In this document: positions 18,470 through 27,197 of the stretch, one piece after another
Numbering within the stretch: the first letter of the stretch is position 1
Layout of the letters: every line of letters starts with the position of its first letter
Source of the DNA: Mesosutterella faecium
GTDB lineage: Bacteria; Pseudomonadota; Gammaproteobacteria; Burkholderiales; Burkholderiaceae_F
NCBI RefSeq assembly: GCF_022809315.2
Contig: NZ_JAKZJU020000001.1
Location: forward strand, 992,001 to 1,056,000
Reading direction: 5' to 3'
Length of the DNA stretch: 64,000 nucleotides
Notes under the pieces: generated by a model
The model's input: only the letters and a program-made list of their open reading frames with translations
Database searches by the model: none
What the model was told of the DNA's origin: nothing
Made by a program: the position numbers and the translations under genes

Positions 18470-19606
18470 ATGAATAAGAAAATCGCCTCCGCGCTTGCCG
18501 CTGCGCTGGCCTCGGCGCTGCTGCTGGGCGGCTGCTCCTCGCTCTTCAGGTCGGGGACTCCGCACGAGCCGGCCGATCTCGTGAGACTCAAGGGCTCGGC
18601 TCAGACCGCAGCGGCATGGAGCGTGCGGGTCGGAAAGTCCGAAAACAGCTTCCTCACGCCTGCGGTCACCTCCAACGCCATCTATGCGGCCGGCTCCGAC
18701 AGCCTCAGCCGCATCGATCCGTCCAACGGCAGCCTCGTCTGGAGCGCGCGGGTGAAGTCGGAAGTCACCTCCGGGGTGGGCTCGGACGGCTACTACGCAG
18801 CCCTCGGGACGGCCGACGGCCAGGTCGTGGTCTTTTCGGCCGAGGGGCGGGAGCTGTGGCGCAAGACGCTTTCAGCGGAAATGGACATGCCGCCGCTGGT
18901 CGGCCGCGACCTTGTGATCGTGCACACCTCGGACACGCGCATCACGGCTTTCCGGGCCAAAACCGGCGAGCAGGTCTGGCGCTACCAGGGGCAGGTCCCG
19001 ATCCTGTCGGTGCGGGCTCCCCGCCAGATGATCTTCTTTGCCGACGGGCTGCTGGTGGGCAATGCCGGCGGCAAGCTGATCGGCGTGTCGATGGCGGGCA
19101 AGCCCGCGCTTGAGGCGGCCATCTCCCAGCCCTCGGGCATCACCGAGGTCGAGAGGCTCAACGACGTCGTGGGCGCCCCGCTGGTCACAGGCGGGCTGCT
19201 GTGCGCCGCCACCTATCAGGGGCGGCTCACCTGCATGAGCAGCCGCAACGGCGAGACGCGCTGGTCGGCCAAGGTCGACGCCGTGACCGGCCCCACGGCC
19301 GACTCCCGCGCGGTCTATGTGGTGGACTCGAAGGGCGTCATCCACGCCTATTCGAAGGACAGCGGCGCCGAGCTCTGGAAGAACGCGACGATGACCTACC
19401 GCGCCAACAGCTCGCCCGTGCCGCTCGGCCGCTACCTCGCCTGCGGGGATTTTGAAGGCTACGTGCATCTGCTCGACCCCCTCACCGGCTCGGAGCAGGG
19501 CCGCGGCCGGCTCTCCGGGGCCGTGGTCACCAACCCGGTGGCCGTGGGCGACGGGGCCGTCTTCCAGACCAACAAGGGCGAGGTGGCGCTCGTCAGGGCC
19601 CGCTGA
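18470..19606 (+). CDS. bamB: Outer membrane assembly lipoprotein BamB
   Basis: A 378-residue lipoprotein with signal MNKKIASALAAALASALLLGGCSS (lipobox LLGGC), then an eight-bladed PQQ-like beta-propeller (repeats such as VYVVDSKGVIHAYSKDSGAELWK). BamB is the scaffold lipoprotein of the BAM complex that inserts outer-membrane proteins. I prefer ATG 18470 because AAAGGG (18455-18460) is then 9 nt away; ATG 18461 would abut it. Gene order with der is conserved. Confidence 0.93.
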   Translation: MNKKIASALAAALASALLLGGCSSLFRSGTPHEPADLVRLKGSAQTAAAWSVRVGKSENSFLTPAVTSNAIYAAGSDSLSRIDPSNGSLVWSARVKSEVTSGVGSDGYYAALGTADGQVVVFSAEGRELWRKTLSAEMDMPPLVGRDLVIVHTSDTRITAFRAKTGEQVWRYQGQVPILSVRAPRQMIFFADGLLVGNAGGKLIGVSMAGKPALEAAISQPSGITEVERLNDVVGAPLVTGGLLCAATYQGRLTCMSSRNGETRWSAKVDAVTGPTADSRAVYVVDSKGVIHAYSKDSGAELWKNATMTYRANSSPVPLGRYLACGDFEGYVHLLDPLTGSEQGRGRLSGAVVTNPVAVGDGAVFQTNKGEVALVRAR

Positions 19607-19645
19607 CCCCGCAACGATCACTGACTTTTTAGGAGCCGCACGCTT

Positions 19646-21022
19646 ATGCTGCCGGTCATTGCTCTCGTCGGGCGCCCGAACGTGGGGAAAAGCACGCTCT
19701 ACAACCGCCTGACACGAACCCGTGACGCGATCGTCGCTGATTTCGCCGGCCTCACCCGCGACCGCCACTACGGCACCGGGAAGGTGGGGCCCGTGCCTTA
19801 CCTGGTGGTGGACACCGGCGGCTTCGAGCCGGTGAGGCCCGAGGGCATCGTCAAGCACATGGCCTCGCAGGCCGAGCTCGCGATCGAGGAGGCCGACGCG
19901 GTCATTTTCGTGACCGACGCGCGCACGGGCCTCGCGCCCCAGGATCACCGGATCGCGCAGACGCTGCGCGAGTCGGGCCGCCGGGTCTACCTCGCGGTGA
20001 ACAAGGCCGAGGGGCTGCCCGCGTCAGCGGCGGCCGAGTTCTACGAGCTGGGTATCGGCGAGCCCTACCTCATCTCCGCCGCCCACGGCCAGGGCATCGG
20101 CTCGCTCATGGACGACGTGCTCGCCCGGTTTGCGCCGCAGCCCGGGCAGGAGCCGGAAAGCGCCGGGCAGCCCGGGCCGCAGGACGGCCCCAGGCGCGTG
20201 CGGGTCGCCATCGCGGGGCGCCCGAACGTCGGCAAGTCCACGCTGGTGAACGCGCTGCTGGGCGAGGAGCGCGTCGTCGCCTATGACATGCCCGGCACCA
20301 CGCGCGACGCGATCGACGTCGACTTCGACTACGACGGCCGCGCCTACACGCTCGTCGACACGGCAGGCCTTCGCAAGAAGGGCCGGGTCTTCGAGGCGAT
20401 CGAGAAGTTTTCGGTCGTGAAGACGCTGCAGGCCATCGCCGACTCGAACGTCGTCGTGCTCGTGATCGACGCCCAGGCGGGCGTGGCCGAGCACGATGCG
20501 CACATCGCCGCCTACGCGCTCGAATCGGGCCGCGCCCTCGTGGTCGCGATCAACAAGTGGGACGGGCTCGACCGCTACCAGCGCGAGCAGCTCGACCTGC
20601 AGCTCGAGCTCAAGCTGAAGTTCCTGCACTGGGCCCGCTTCGTGCACATCTCGGCGCTCAAGCGCAACGGGCTCAATCACCTGATGCAGGCCGTGCACGA
20701 GGCCTGGGAGGCCTCCCAGGCGAAGCTCTCGACGCCGAAGCTCACCCGCAGCCTCATCGAGGCGGTGGCGAGGCAGCAGCCCCCGCGCGCCGGGCGCGTC
20801 AGGCCGAAGATGCGCTACGCGCACCAGGGCGGCTCCAATCCCCCGGTGATCGTGATCCACGGCAACTCCCTGCAGGCGGTGGGCGACAGCTACAGGCGCT
20901 ATCTTGAAAGCTGGTTCCGGGATCAGTTCGGTCTGGCGGGCACGCCCCTGCGGATCGAGTTCCGCGTGAACCGCAATCCTTATGTTCAGGGCGACGGCGG
21001 CTCCGGCCGCAGGAAGGGCTGA
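19646..21022 (+). CDS. der: Ribosome biogenesis GTPase Der (EngA)
   Basis: A 458-residue essential GTPase with two tandem G domains. The first has GRPNVGKSTLYN (from residue 8) and DTGGF; the second has GRPNVGKSTLVN (near 191), DTAGLRKK and NKWD. A C-terminal KH-like domain follows (about 365-440). It acts in 50S maturation. The linker between the G domains is Gly/Pro/Gln-rich. AGGAG precedes the ATG (19631-19635). Confidence 0.97.
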   Translation: MLPVIALVGRPNVGKSTLYNRLTRTRDAIVADFAGLTRDRHYGTGKVGPVPYLVVDTGGFEPVRPEGIVKHMASQAELAIEEADAVIFVTDARTGLAPQDHRIAQTLRESGRRVYLAVNKAEGLPASAAAEFYELGIGEPYLISAAHGQGIGSLMDDVLARFAPQPGQEPESAGQPGPQDGPRRVRVAIAGRPNVGKSTLVNALLGEERVVAYDMPGTTRDAIDVDFDYDGRAYTLVDTAGLRKKGRVFEAIEKFSVVKTLQAIADSNVVVLVIDAQAGVAEHDAHIAAYALESGRALVVAINKWDGLDRYQREQLDLQLELKLKFLHWARFVHISALKRNGLNHLMQAVHEAWEASQAKLSTPKLTRSLIEAVARQQPPRAGRVRPKMRYAHQGGSNPPVIVIHGNSLQAVGDSYRRYLESWFRDQFGLAGTPLRIEFRVNRNPYVQGDGGSGRRKG

Positions 21023-21055
21023 GGCCGCGGCCGCTCCCCGGGGGAGAAAACAACC

Positions 21056-21787
21056 ATGCAGAAGAGCAGATCGGTGATTGCCTGGGCCGCGATGGCCGTG
21101 GTTTTTGTGATTTCCTTCCTGCTGGTGCACTGGCTGGGCGCGCCCAAGGGCAACCCGGACCACACGCTGCTTTACGCGGTGGCGGTGGTTTTCGCGGCCT
21201 CCGCGGCGCTGCTCACCCGGGAGCTGGTCGCGCCGCGCCGCTTCCCGGGCGATGCGACCGGGCTCGGGGCCTTCAGGCTGCCGCTCGGCGTGGCCGTGAT
21301 GACCGTGGCGATCGCGGGCCTGGGGGTCGCCTTCGTCGTGCTGCGGCACCCCGTGGTCGCCGGGTTCCTTTCGGGCGCGGCCTTCGCCGCGGTGCTCCTG
21401 CATCCGGTGATCACGCTGCTGCTCGCGAAGATCTGCTGGGGCGTGCCCATCGCGGACCGGCCCAGCGCCACCACCATCTGGCGCGCGCGCGTGGCGCAGC
21501 TCGTCTCGGCCGAGAAAAACGAGGTGGTGCTCGACCGGCTGCAGGAGCTGCAGAGGCTTTGCGCGAGGCAGCCCGAGGATCCCCGCAGCCCCGAGGATTT
21601 CGAGGGGCTGCGCGAGACCAACCTCGAAATCGAGGACTGCCTGGCGGGGCTGCGCGGGCTCGTGCTCGGCAGCAACGATCTCGAGCGCATCTCCTCGATG
21701 ATCACGGAGCTTGAAAAATATCTGGACCGGCGCCTCAGCATTCTCTCCGGGGGCAGTATCATAGAGGGCAAGGCGGCTCGCCGCTGA
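21056..21787 (+). CDS. Uncharacterised four-helix membrane protein
   Basis: I do not recognise this 243-residue protein. The N-terminal 125 residues contain about four transmembrane helices in two hairpins (7-27, 38-54, 72-96, 100-123). The rest (about 140-243) is a charged, helical cytoplasmic tail rich in Glu, Arg and Leu, possibly coiled coil. It sits between der and hfq, a slot that is not usually occupied by a conserved gene, and the spacing suggests co-transcription. Real coding is supported by high-GC codon usage matching its neighbours and a G-rich site before the ATG. Confidence 0.75.
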   Translation: MQKSRSVIAWAAMAVVFVISFLLVHWLGAPKGNPDHTLLYAVAVVFAASAALLTRELVAPRRFPGDATGLGAFRLPLGVAVMTVAIAGLGVAFVVLRHPVVAGFLSGAAFAAVLLHPVITLLLAKICWGVPIADRPSATTIWRARVAQLVSAEKNEVVLDRLQELQRLCARQPEDPRSPEDFEGLRETNLEIEDCLAGLRGLVLGSNDLERISSMITELEKYLDRRLSILSGGSIIEGKAARR

Positions 21788-21874
21788 GCGGCCTTTCTCC
21801 GCCCCGCTTCCGGGGCGGCGGGCGGCCACAGACACGAAGAACAAGCGCGATACAAGTGCTGGGATAAGAACAAA

Positions 21875-22117
21875 ATGACGAATAACAACAAAGGTCAGCT
21901 TCTTCAGGATCCGTTCCTCAACGCCCTGCGCAAGGAGCACATTCCGGTCAACATTTATCTGATCAACGGCATCAAGCTGCAGGGCCAGGTCGAGTCTTTC
22001 GACCAGTATGTGGTGCTGCTGCGCAACACCGTGACGCAGATGGTCTACAAGCACGCCATCAGCACGGTGGTTCCCACCCGTCCGGTGAACATCACCGTAA
22101 CCGCTCCGGAGTCCTAA
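21875..22117 (+). CDS. hfq: RNA chaperone Hfq
   Basis: An 80-residue Hfq with Sm1 ([40 protein letters not shown]) and Sm2 ([13 protein letters not shown]) complete. The proximal-face Gln8 and the YKH motif are present. It forms a hexamer that pairs small RNAs with mRNAs. hflX follows immediately. Confidence 0.97.
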   Translation: MTNNNKGQLLQDPFLNALRKEHIPVNIYLINGIKLQGQVESFDQYVVLLRNTVTQMVYKHAISTVVPTRPVNITVTAPES

Positions 22118-22118
22118 G

Positions 22119-23351
22119 CTGACCGTTTTCCAAATTGATCAGGAGCGGGACAGCCGTCCCGCCCAGGCCTGGCTCGTCTGCATACGCACGGGGCGCGACA
22201 GCCGCCCCGATGCCGCGGGCGAGCTTTCTCTTCTTGTGTCTTCCGACGGGATGGAGGCGGCGGGCCTCACCGAGGCGCACCGCGACCGTCCCGACCCGGC
22301 CACTTATCTGGGCAGCGGCAAGATCTCCGAGATCGCCTCTCTCGCACGCGGGGCGGGCGCCGAGGTCCTTGTGTTCGACACGGCCCTGTCGGCCGCGCAG
22401 GAGCGCAACATCGAGCGGGCCTCGGGGCTGCCCGTGCTCGACCGCACGGAGCTGATCCTTGAGATTTTTCAGCGCCGCGCCAAAAGCCGCGAGGGGCGGC
22501 TGCAGGTGGAGCTCGCGAAGCTCGAGCACCTCTCGACGCGGCTCGTGCGCGGCTGGACCCACCTCGAGCGCCAGCGCGGGGGGCTTTCGAAGACCGGCGG
22601 CCCGGGCGAGAAGCAGATCGAGCTCGACCGGCGCATGATCGCAGAGCGGGTCAAGATCCTGCGCGGGCAGCTGCGCAGGCTCTCGCGCCAGCGCGACACG
22701 CAGCGCCGCTCCCGCCAGCGCGGCGAGCAGATGACCGTTTCCCTCGTGGGCTACACCAATGCGGGCAAGAGCACGCTCTTTAACCGCCTCACCCGCTCCG
22801 GCGCTTATGTCGCCAACCAGCTTTTCGCCACGCTCGACACGACGGCGCGGCGCTGCTGGGTGGGCGGCGGCGAGATGGTCGTGCTCTCCGACACGGTCGG
22901 GTTCATCCGCGACCTGCCCACGCAGCTGATCGAGGCCTTCAAGTCGACGCTCGACGAGACCGTGCACGCGAATCTGCTGCTGCACGTGGTCGACGCCTCG
23001 AGCGTGGTGCGCGAGGAGCAGATCGACTCCGTGAACCAGGTGCTCAAGGAAGTGGGCGCCGCGGACGTGCCCTCGATCATCGTGTACAACAAGGCCGATC
23101 TCGCGCCCGCCGTGCTCGGAACCGTGCGCGGCGAGGGCGGGAGGATCGTCTCGGTGGGGGTGAGCGCCTTGACCGGCGAAGGCATCGAGGAGCTTCGGGC
23201 CGCCCTTTTCGAGGCGGCGCAGAGCTGGCGGCGCGACAACGGCGTGCAGCCCCGGGAGCTCGAGCCCTGGGAGCGGGCGAAGCTCGAGGCCGAGCAGCGC
23301 CGGGCGCTCGCCTCCGGGAAGACGGGCGAGCCCCCGGCGGACAGCCCGTGA
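22119..23351 (+). CDS. hflX: GTPase HflX, apparent CTG start
   Basis: A ribosome-associated GTPase that splits stalled ribosomes. It has the glycine-rich HflX domain (ATYLGSGKISEI, GLSKTGGPGEKQIELDRR) and G domain (GYTNAGKSTLFN, DTVGFIRDLP, NKAD). The first ATG in frame is far inside the protein. GTG 22236 would remove about 39 residues that look like the family N-terminus (AQAWLVCIRTG). The frame is open only back to 22101, and CTG 22119 has GGAG at 22108-22111 seven bases upstream. I therefore propose CTG 22119 (410 residues); GTG 22236 is the conservative alternative. Confidence 0.85.
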   Translation: MTVFQIDQERDSRPAQAWLVCIRTGRDSRPDAAGELSLLVSSDGMEAAGLTEAHRDRPDPATYLGSGKISEIASLARGAGAEVLVFDTALSAAQERNIERASGLPVLDRTELILEIFQRRAKSREGRLQVELAKLEHLSTRLVRGWTHLERQRGGLSKTGGPGEKQIELDRRMIAERVKILRGQLRRLSRQRDTQRRSRQRGEQMTVSLVGYTNAGKSTLFNRLTRSGAYVANQLFATLDTTARRCWVGGGEMVVLSDTVGFIRDLPTQLIEAFKSTLDETVHANLLLHVVDASSVVREEQIDSVNQVLKEVGAADVPSIIVYNKADLAPAVLGTVRGEGGRIVSVGVSALTGEGIEELRAALFEAAQSWRRDNGVQPRELEPWERAKLEAEQRRALASGKTGEPPADSP

Positions 23352-23429
23352 GCGGGCGCCTTCCGGTGCTAGACTTCCGCAGACAGGGCGGGCCCCGCGG
23401 GCCCGCAGGAAACAAGACAAGACCTTCTT

Positions 23430-24923
23430 ATGCCACTAGACGACAACCGCTGGGGACGCCGCCTCGAGCCTGAAGACAAGGACGGAGCGGCTTCTCCTCA
23501 CGAAAACAAGCGCGACGAGACAGGCGAGGATTCCCGTGAACCCTCGCCGCGCTCCCCGTCGGACTCGTCTGGGGAAGGCTCCCGCGCGCCCGCGCCCCGG
23601 GGCGCCCGGGACGCAGGCCCGGGCGCGGAAGGCTCCGGCAGCGAGGACTCCCGGCGCAGCGCCCGCGACCTCGAGGCGGAATGGCAGGCGTTTAACGAGC
23701 TGCTGCGCGGCCTGAACACGGGGCGCGGGCGGCGGCCCGGCGAGAAACGCCCGCAGCAGCGCCCTTCCGCGCCGCGCGGCGGGGCCCCGGGCAGGGGCCG
23801 CACCATTTTGCCTGCGCTCATCGGGCTCGCCGTTTTTTTCGGACTGTCCGCCTATCTCGGCGCGGGCTTTTACACCGTGCCCGCCGGCGAAACCGCCGCC
23901 CTTTACACGACCGGGAGCTTCCGCGAGCTCGTGGGGCCCGGCACGCACTGGCATCTGCCCTGGCCTTTTGAGAAGGTGCGCATGGTGGACACCCGTCTCA
24001 TGCGCAAAAGCGAGGTGAGCTTCTCCGGCTCGGGCTCCGAGGGCTACCTGCTCACGGCAGACGGCGCTCTCGTGCGCGCCAGGGGCGCCGTGCAGTGGAA
24101 GGTCGCGCCCGAGGGCGTGCGCAGCTACCTCGAGCACGTTTCAAACCCGTCTCAGGCGATCAGCTCCGCGCTCAGGCGGGCGATGCGCCAGAGCTTCGGC
24201 GACATGACCGTGAGCGACGCGATGGAGGGCCGCGCGGCGCTTCTTTCCGCGGACTTCGCCCGCGAGGTTCAGGCTGAGGCCGACGCCCTGGGGCTCGGCG
24301 TGAAGATCGAGTCGGTCACCATCAGCGACGTGAGGCTGCCGGTGAAGGTGGAGAGCGCCGCCGACAGCGCCCAGAAGGCCGAGGGCGCCGACGAGGGGGC
24401 TTTCCGCGCCGCCCAGCGCTGGGCGGGCCTCGCCGAGACGCTCTCGACGGGCACGGCGCGCCGCATCCTGGAAAGCGCGGAGTCTTACCAGCAGCGCGTG
24501 ACGCATGTCGCGCAGGCGGACTCGGAGTTCCTCGACTACCTCTACAGCCGGCCGTTTCCGGAGGCTGACCGGCAGGCCGCGCTCGAGCGGGCCTGGAACG
24601 CCGCGATGGCGGCCTCGCTGCCCAATCCTGGCGAGCTCTCAGAGGCCGGCGCGGCCGACATCATGGCCGTGATCCGCTCGAAGAAGCCCGACGCCCAGGG
24701 GCCGGCCGACGCAAAGGAGGGGCCGCCCGCGGTGACGGCCGCCGAGGTTGCGGCGGCGAAGAAGGCAGCGGCCTCAGCCGCAGCCTCTGCCCCCGCGCGC
24801 GGCGCGGCCGCAGCCGCGCCTTCGTCCCCGGCGGGGAAGGCGGCCGCGGCCTCGTCCCCGGCGGCCGAAGACCGCGACACGACTGAGGACCGCAGCGCTT
24901 ACCTGAGAAACGGAGGCCGGTGA
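23430..24923 (+). CDS. hflK: FtsH protease modulator HflK
   Basis: A 497-residue SPFH-family membrane protein that with HflC forms the cage around FtsH. It has a long acidic, Arg/Pro-rich cytoplasmic N-terminus (1-125), one transmembrane helix (about 126-146), and then the SPFH domain starting FYTVPAGETAALYTTGSFRELVGPGTHWHLPWP. A periplasmic helical region leads to an Ala-rich tail. The N- and C-terminal low-complexity parts are longer than usual. It overlaps or abuts hflC. Confidence 0.93.
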   Translation: MPLDDNRWGRRLEPEDKDGAASPHENKRDETGEDSREPSPRSPSDSSGEGSRAPAPRGARDAGPGAEGSGSEDSRRSARDLEAEWQAFNELLRGLNTGRGRRPGEKRPQQRPSAPRGGAPGRGRTILPALIGLAVFFGLSAYLGAGFYTVPAGETAALYTTGSFRELVGPGTHWHLPWPFEKVRMVDTRLMRKSEVSFSGSGSEGYLLTADGALVRARGAVQWKVAPEGVRSYLEHVSNPSQAISSALRRAMRQSFGDMTVSDAMEGRAALLSADFAREVQAEADALGLGVKIESVTISDVRLPVKVESAADSAQKAEGADEGAFRAAQRWAGLAETLSTGTARRILESAESYQQRVTHVAQADSEFLDYLYSRPFPEADRQAALERAWNAAMAASLPNPGELSEAGAADIMAVIRSKKPDAQGPADAKEGPPAVTAAEVAAAKKAAASAAASAPARGAAAAAPSSPAGKAAAASSPAAEDRDTTEDRSAYLRNGGR

Positions 24924-24925
24924 AG

Positions 24926-25798
24926 ATGAAGAAGGCGATCGTCCTGCTCCTTGCAGCGCTTGTGCTGGGGCTGCTCGCAAGACTCTCGTTCTTTACGGTC
25001 GAGGAGGGGCGCAGCGCCCTTGTGATCGGCTGGCAGCAGCAGCTCAGGGCCGTGCGCGCGAGCCCGGGCATCCACGCCAAGCTGCCCGATCCGGTCGAGC
25101 GCGTCGTCATGGTCGACATGCGCGGCCAGCAGCTTTCGGTTTCCTCGGACGAGCCCGAGGGCGGGGCGGAGCTGCCCGCGCTCGGCTACGACGTCGTCTG
25201 GCGCGTGTCGGATCCCGCGCTGTGGTGGAAGAGCTTCGGGGGCAGCGATTCGGAAACCGCCCGGGGCATTTCCAAGAAGGTGAGCGAGAGCTCGCGCAGC
25301 GTTCTGAGCGGGCTCGGAGACGCCGATCTGGTGCGCCGCGGCGACGGGCTGATTGCGGCGCGGGTGCTCGCCGAGGCGCAGAAAAGCCTCCTCGGCCAGG
25401 GCGTGTCGCTCGACTCCGTGCGGGTGTCGGGCATCCGCATGAGCCAGAGCGGCCTTGAAAAGGCGATGGCCGGCACCTCGAAGATATGGAGCGGGGAGAT
25501 CAGCGCCTCGGGCCGTCTCGAGCGCGAGAGCGCCCAGGCGCTGCGCGCCCAGGCCGACGCGAAGGCCCAGCAGACCCTTGAGAGCGCGCTCAGGCAGGCC
25601 GGAGATCTCAGGGCCGCGGCCGATGCCGCCGCCGACAGGCTTTACGGGCGGCTCGACAGCCGCCCCGGTCTCTCGGGGTTCTCCGCAAGGCTCGCGGCGG
25701 CGAGGGCTGAAACCCGGCGCAGCGGGCGCCCCGAGCCCATGCAGACCGCCGGAGCAGAGGCCGGGCGGCAGGGAGGGCGTCCCGATGGGAGTCAATGA
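24926..25798 (+). CDS. hflC: FtsH protease modulator HflC
   Basis: A 290-residue partner of HflK: N-terminal transmembrane helix (KKAIVLLLAALVLGLLARL), then an SPFH domain beginning FFTVEEGRSALVIGW and a helical part with SGRLERESAQALRAQADAKAQQ. I chose ATG 24926 (GGAGG at 24912-24916, 9 nt away) over GTG 24920. Its 3' end contains the start of the DUF2065 gene (14-bp overlap). Confidence 0.93.
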   Translation: MKKAIVLLLAALVLGLLARLSFFTVEEGRSALVIGWQQQLRAVRASPGIHAKLPDPVERVVMVDMRGQQLSVSSDEPEGGAELPALGYDVVWRVSDPALWWKSFGGSDSETARGISKKVSESSRSVLSGLGDADLVRRGDGLIAARVLAEAQKSLLGQGVSLDSVRVSGIRMSQSGLEKAMAGTSKIWSGEISASGRLERESAQALRAQADAKAQQTLESALRQAGDLRAAADAAADRLYGRLDSRPGLSGFSARLAAARAETRRSGRPEPMQTAGAEAGRQGGRPDGSQ

Positions 25799-25994
25799 GC
25801 TGTTCTGCGCGCTGGGCTTCGCAGTGATTTTTGAGTGCTTCATGCCGATGGTGGCGCCTGCGCGCTGGAAAAGCGCGCTCGAGAGGCTGCAGCAGGTGCC
25901 GGAGTCCACGCTCAGGTGGATCGGCGCCCTGGGGGTCGCCAGCGGGCTTGCGCTGGTGTGGCTGTTGCAGACCGGGACGCTTTCCTTGGGCTGA
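25785..25994 (+). CDS. DUF2065 small membrane protein
   Basis: A 69-residue protein with two transmembrane segments (about 6-24 and 44-60), starting MGVNELFCALGFAVIFECFMP. DUF2065 (YjeT-like) genes directly downstream of hflC are widespread in proteobacteria; function is unknown, though co-transcription suggests a link to HflKC-FtsH. GGGAGGG precedes the ATG inside hflC. hisZ follows 21 bp later. Confidence 0.88.
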   Translation: MGVNELFCALGFAVIFECFMPMVAPARWKSALERLQQVPESTLRWIGALGVASGLALVWLLQTGTLSLG

Positions 25995-26015
25995 GGGCAA
26001 GTAGGGGACTTTTCG

Positions 26016-27185
26016 ATGACAAACTGGCTTTTACCGGACCATATTTCTGACATGCTGCCGCGCCAGGCCCGGGAGCTCGAGCGGCTCAGGGCTCTGACGC
26101 TCGGGATCATGCGCAGCCACGGCTTCGAGGTGATCAGGCCGCCGATGTTCGAGTTTCTCGACTCGCTGCTCACGGGCTCCGGCAACCGGCTCGAGCGCTC
26201 CACGATCAAGTTCGTGGACGAAAGCAGCGGCCGCCTTGCGGGCTTCCGCGCCGACATCACGCCGCAGGTCGCCCGCATCGACGCGCACATCCTGAACCGG
26301 CCGGGGATCACGAGGCTGTGCTACGCGGGCTCGGTCCTGCACGCCAAGCCCCGGCATCCGCTTGCCACCCGGCAGCCTTATGTCGTGGGCGCGGAGATGT
26401 TCGGCGCGACCGGACGGGAGAGCGACCTCGAGATGGTGAAGCTCGCCTCGGAGGTGCTGCGCAGGATCGGCGTGCCGCGCGTGCACCTCGTGCTCGGGCA
26501 CACCGGGATTGTGCGGGCGGTCCTCAAGTCCGACCCCGCCCTCAGCGCCGAGGCGCAGCGCCAGATCGTCTCCGCGCTGGGCGACAAGGATCCTTCGGAG
26601 CTCGCCTCGGCCTCGGAGGGGCTCGCGGAGAGCACCCGCCGCGCGCTCGCGTCGCTTTGCCTCATCTACGGCGGCACCGAGTCCCTCGCCGAGATCGAAT
26701 CGGTCTGCGCGGGCTTTCCCGAGGCGCTCGAGGCCGTGCGGGAGCTGCGCTGGCTCACCGAGCGCTGCGGGGCCGACGAGGTGACGGTCGACGGCAGCTC
26801 GGTCACGGGCTTTGACTACTACACGGGGGTGTCCTTTGCGGGCATCCTCGAGGACCTGCCCGAGCCCATCCTGAGGGGCGGGCGCTACGACGGCATCGGG
26901 CTCGCCTTCGGGCGCTACCGCCCGGCCGTTGGGTTTACCATTTACATGCGTGAGTACGCCGCGCTGCATGACGCGGAGCTGCCCGAGGCGACGACGGCCC
27001 CGGCCTCCGAAGACCCGGCGCTCGGCAGCCTCATTGAAAGAATCCGGGAGCAGGGGGGAATTGTCGTCCAGCTGCTGCCCGGCGAGCAGCCGCAGGGGCT
27101 CTCGGAGAGCTTCCGGCTCACTCACCGGATTGTTTTTGAGGATGGCCGCTGGACGGTGAAGGGCACCGCGGCGGGCACAGACTAG
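26016..27185 (+). CDS. hisZ: ATP phosphoribosyltransferase regulatory subunit HisZ
   Basis: A 389-residue class II HisRS-like protein without the anticodon-binding domain. It starts WLLPDHISDMLPRQARELERLR and has FVDESSGRLAGFRADITPQVARI and GFDYYTGVSFAGILEDLPEPILRGGRYD. HisZ is needed by the short form of HisG, so the host should encode hisG(S) elsewhere. hisZ-purA linkage behind hflKC is typical of Betaproteobacteria. Confidence 0.94.
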   Translation: MTNWLLPDHISDMLPRQARELERLRALTLGIMRSHGFEVIRPPMFEFLDSLLTGSGNRLERSTIKFVDESSGRLAGFRADITPQVARIDAHILNRPGITRLCYAGSVLHAKPRHPLATRQPYVVGAEMFGATGRESDLEMVKLASEVLRRIGVPRVHLVLGHTGIVRAVLKSDPALSAEAQRQIVSALGDKDPSELASASEGLAESTRRALASLCLIYGGTESLAEIESVCAGFPEALEAVRELRWLTERCGADEVTVDGSSVTGFDYYTGVSFAGILEDLPEPILRGGRYDGIGLAFGRYRPAVGFTIYMREYAALHDAELPEATTAPASEDPALGSLIERIREQGGIVVQLLPGEQPQGLSESFRLTHRIVFEDGRWTVKGTAAGTD

Positions 27186-27197
27186 GGAGAAGAAGAG

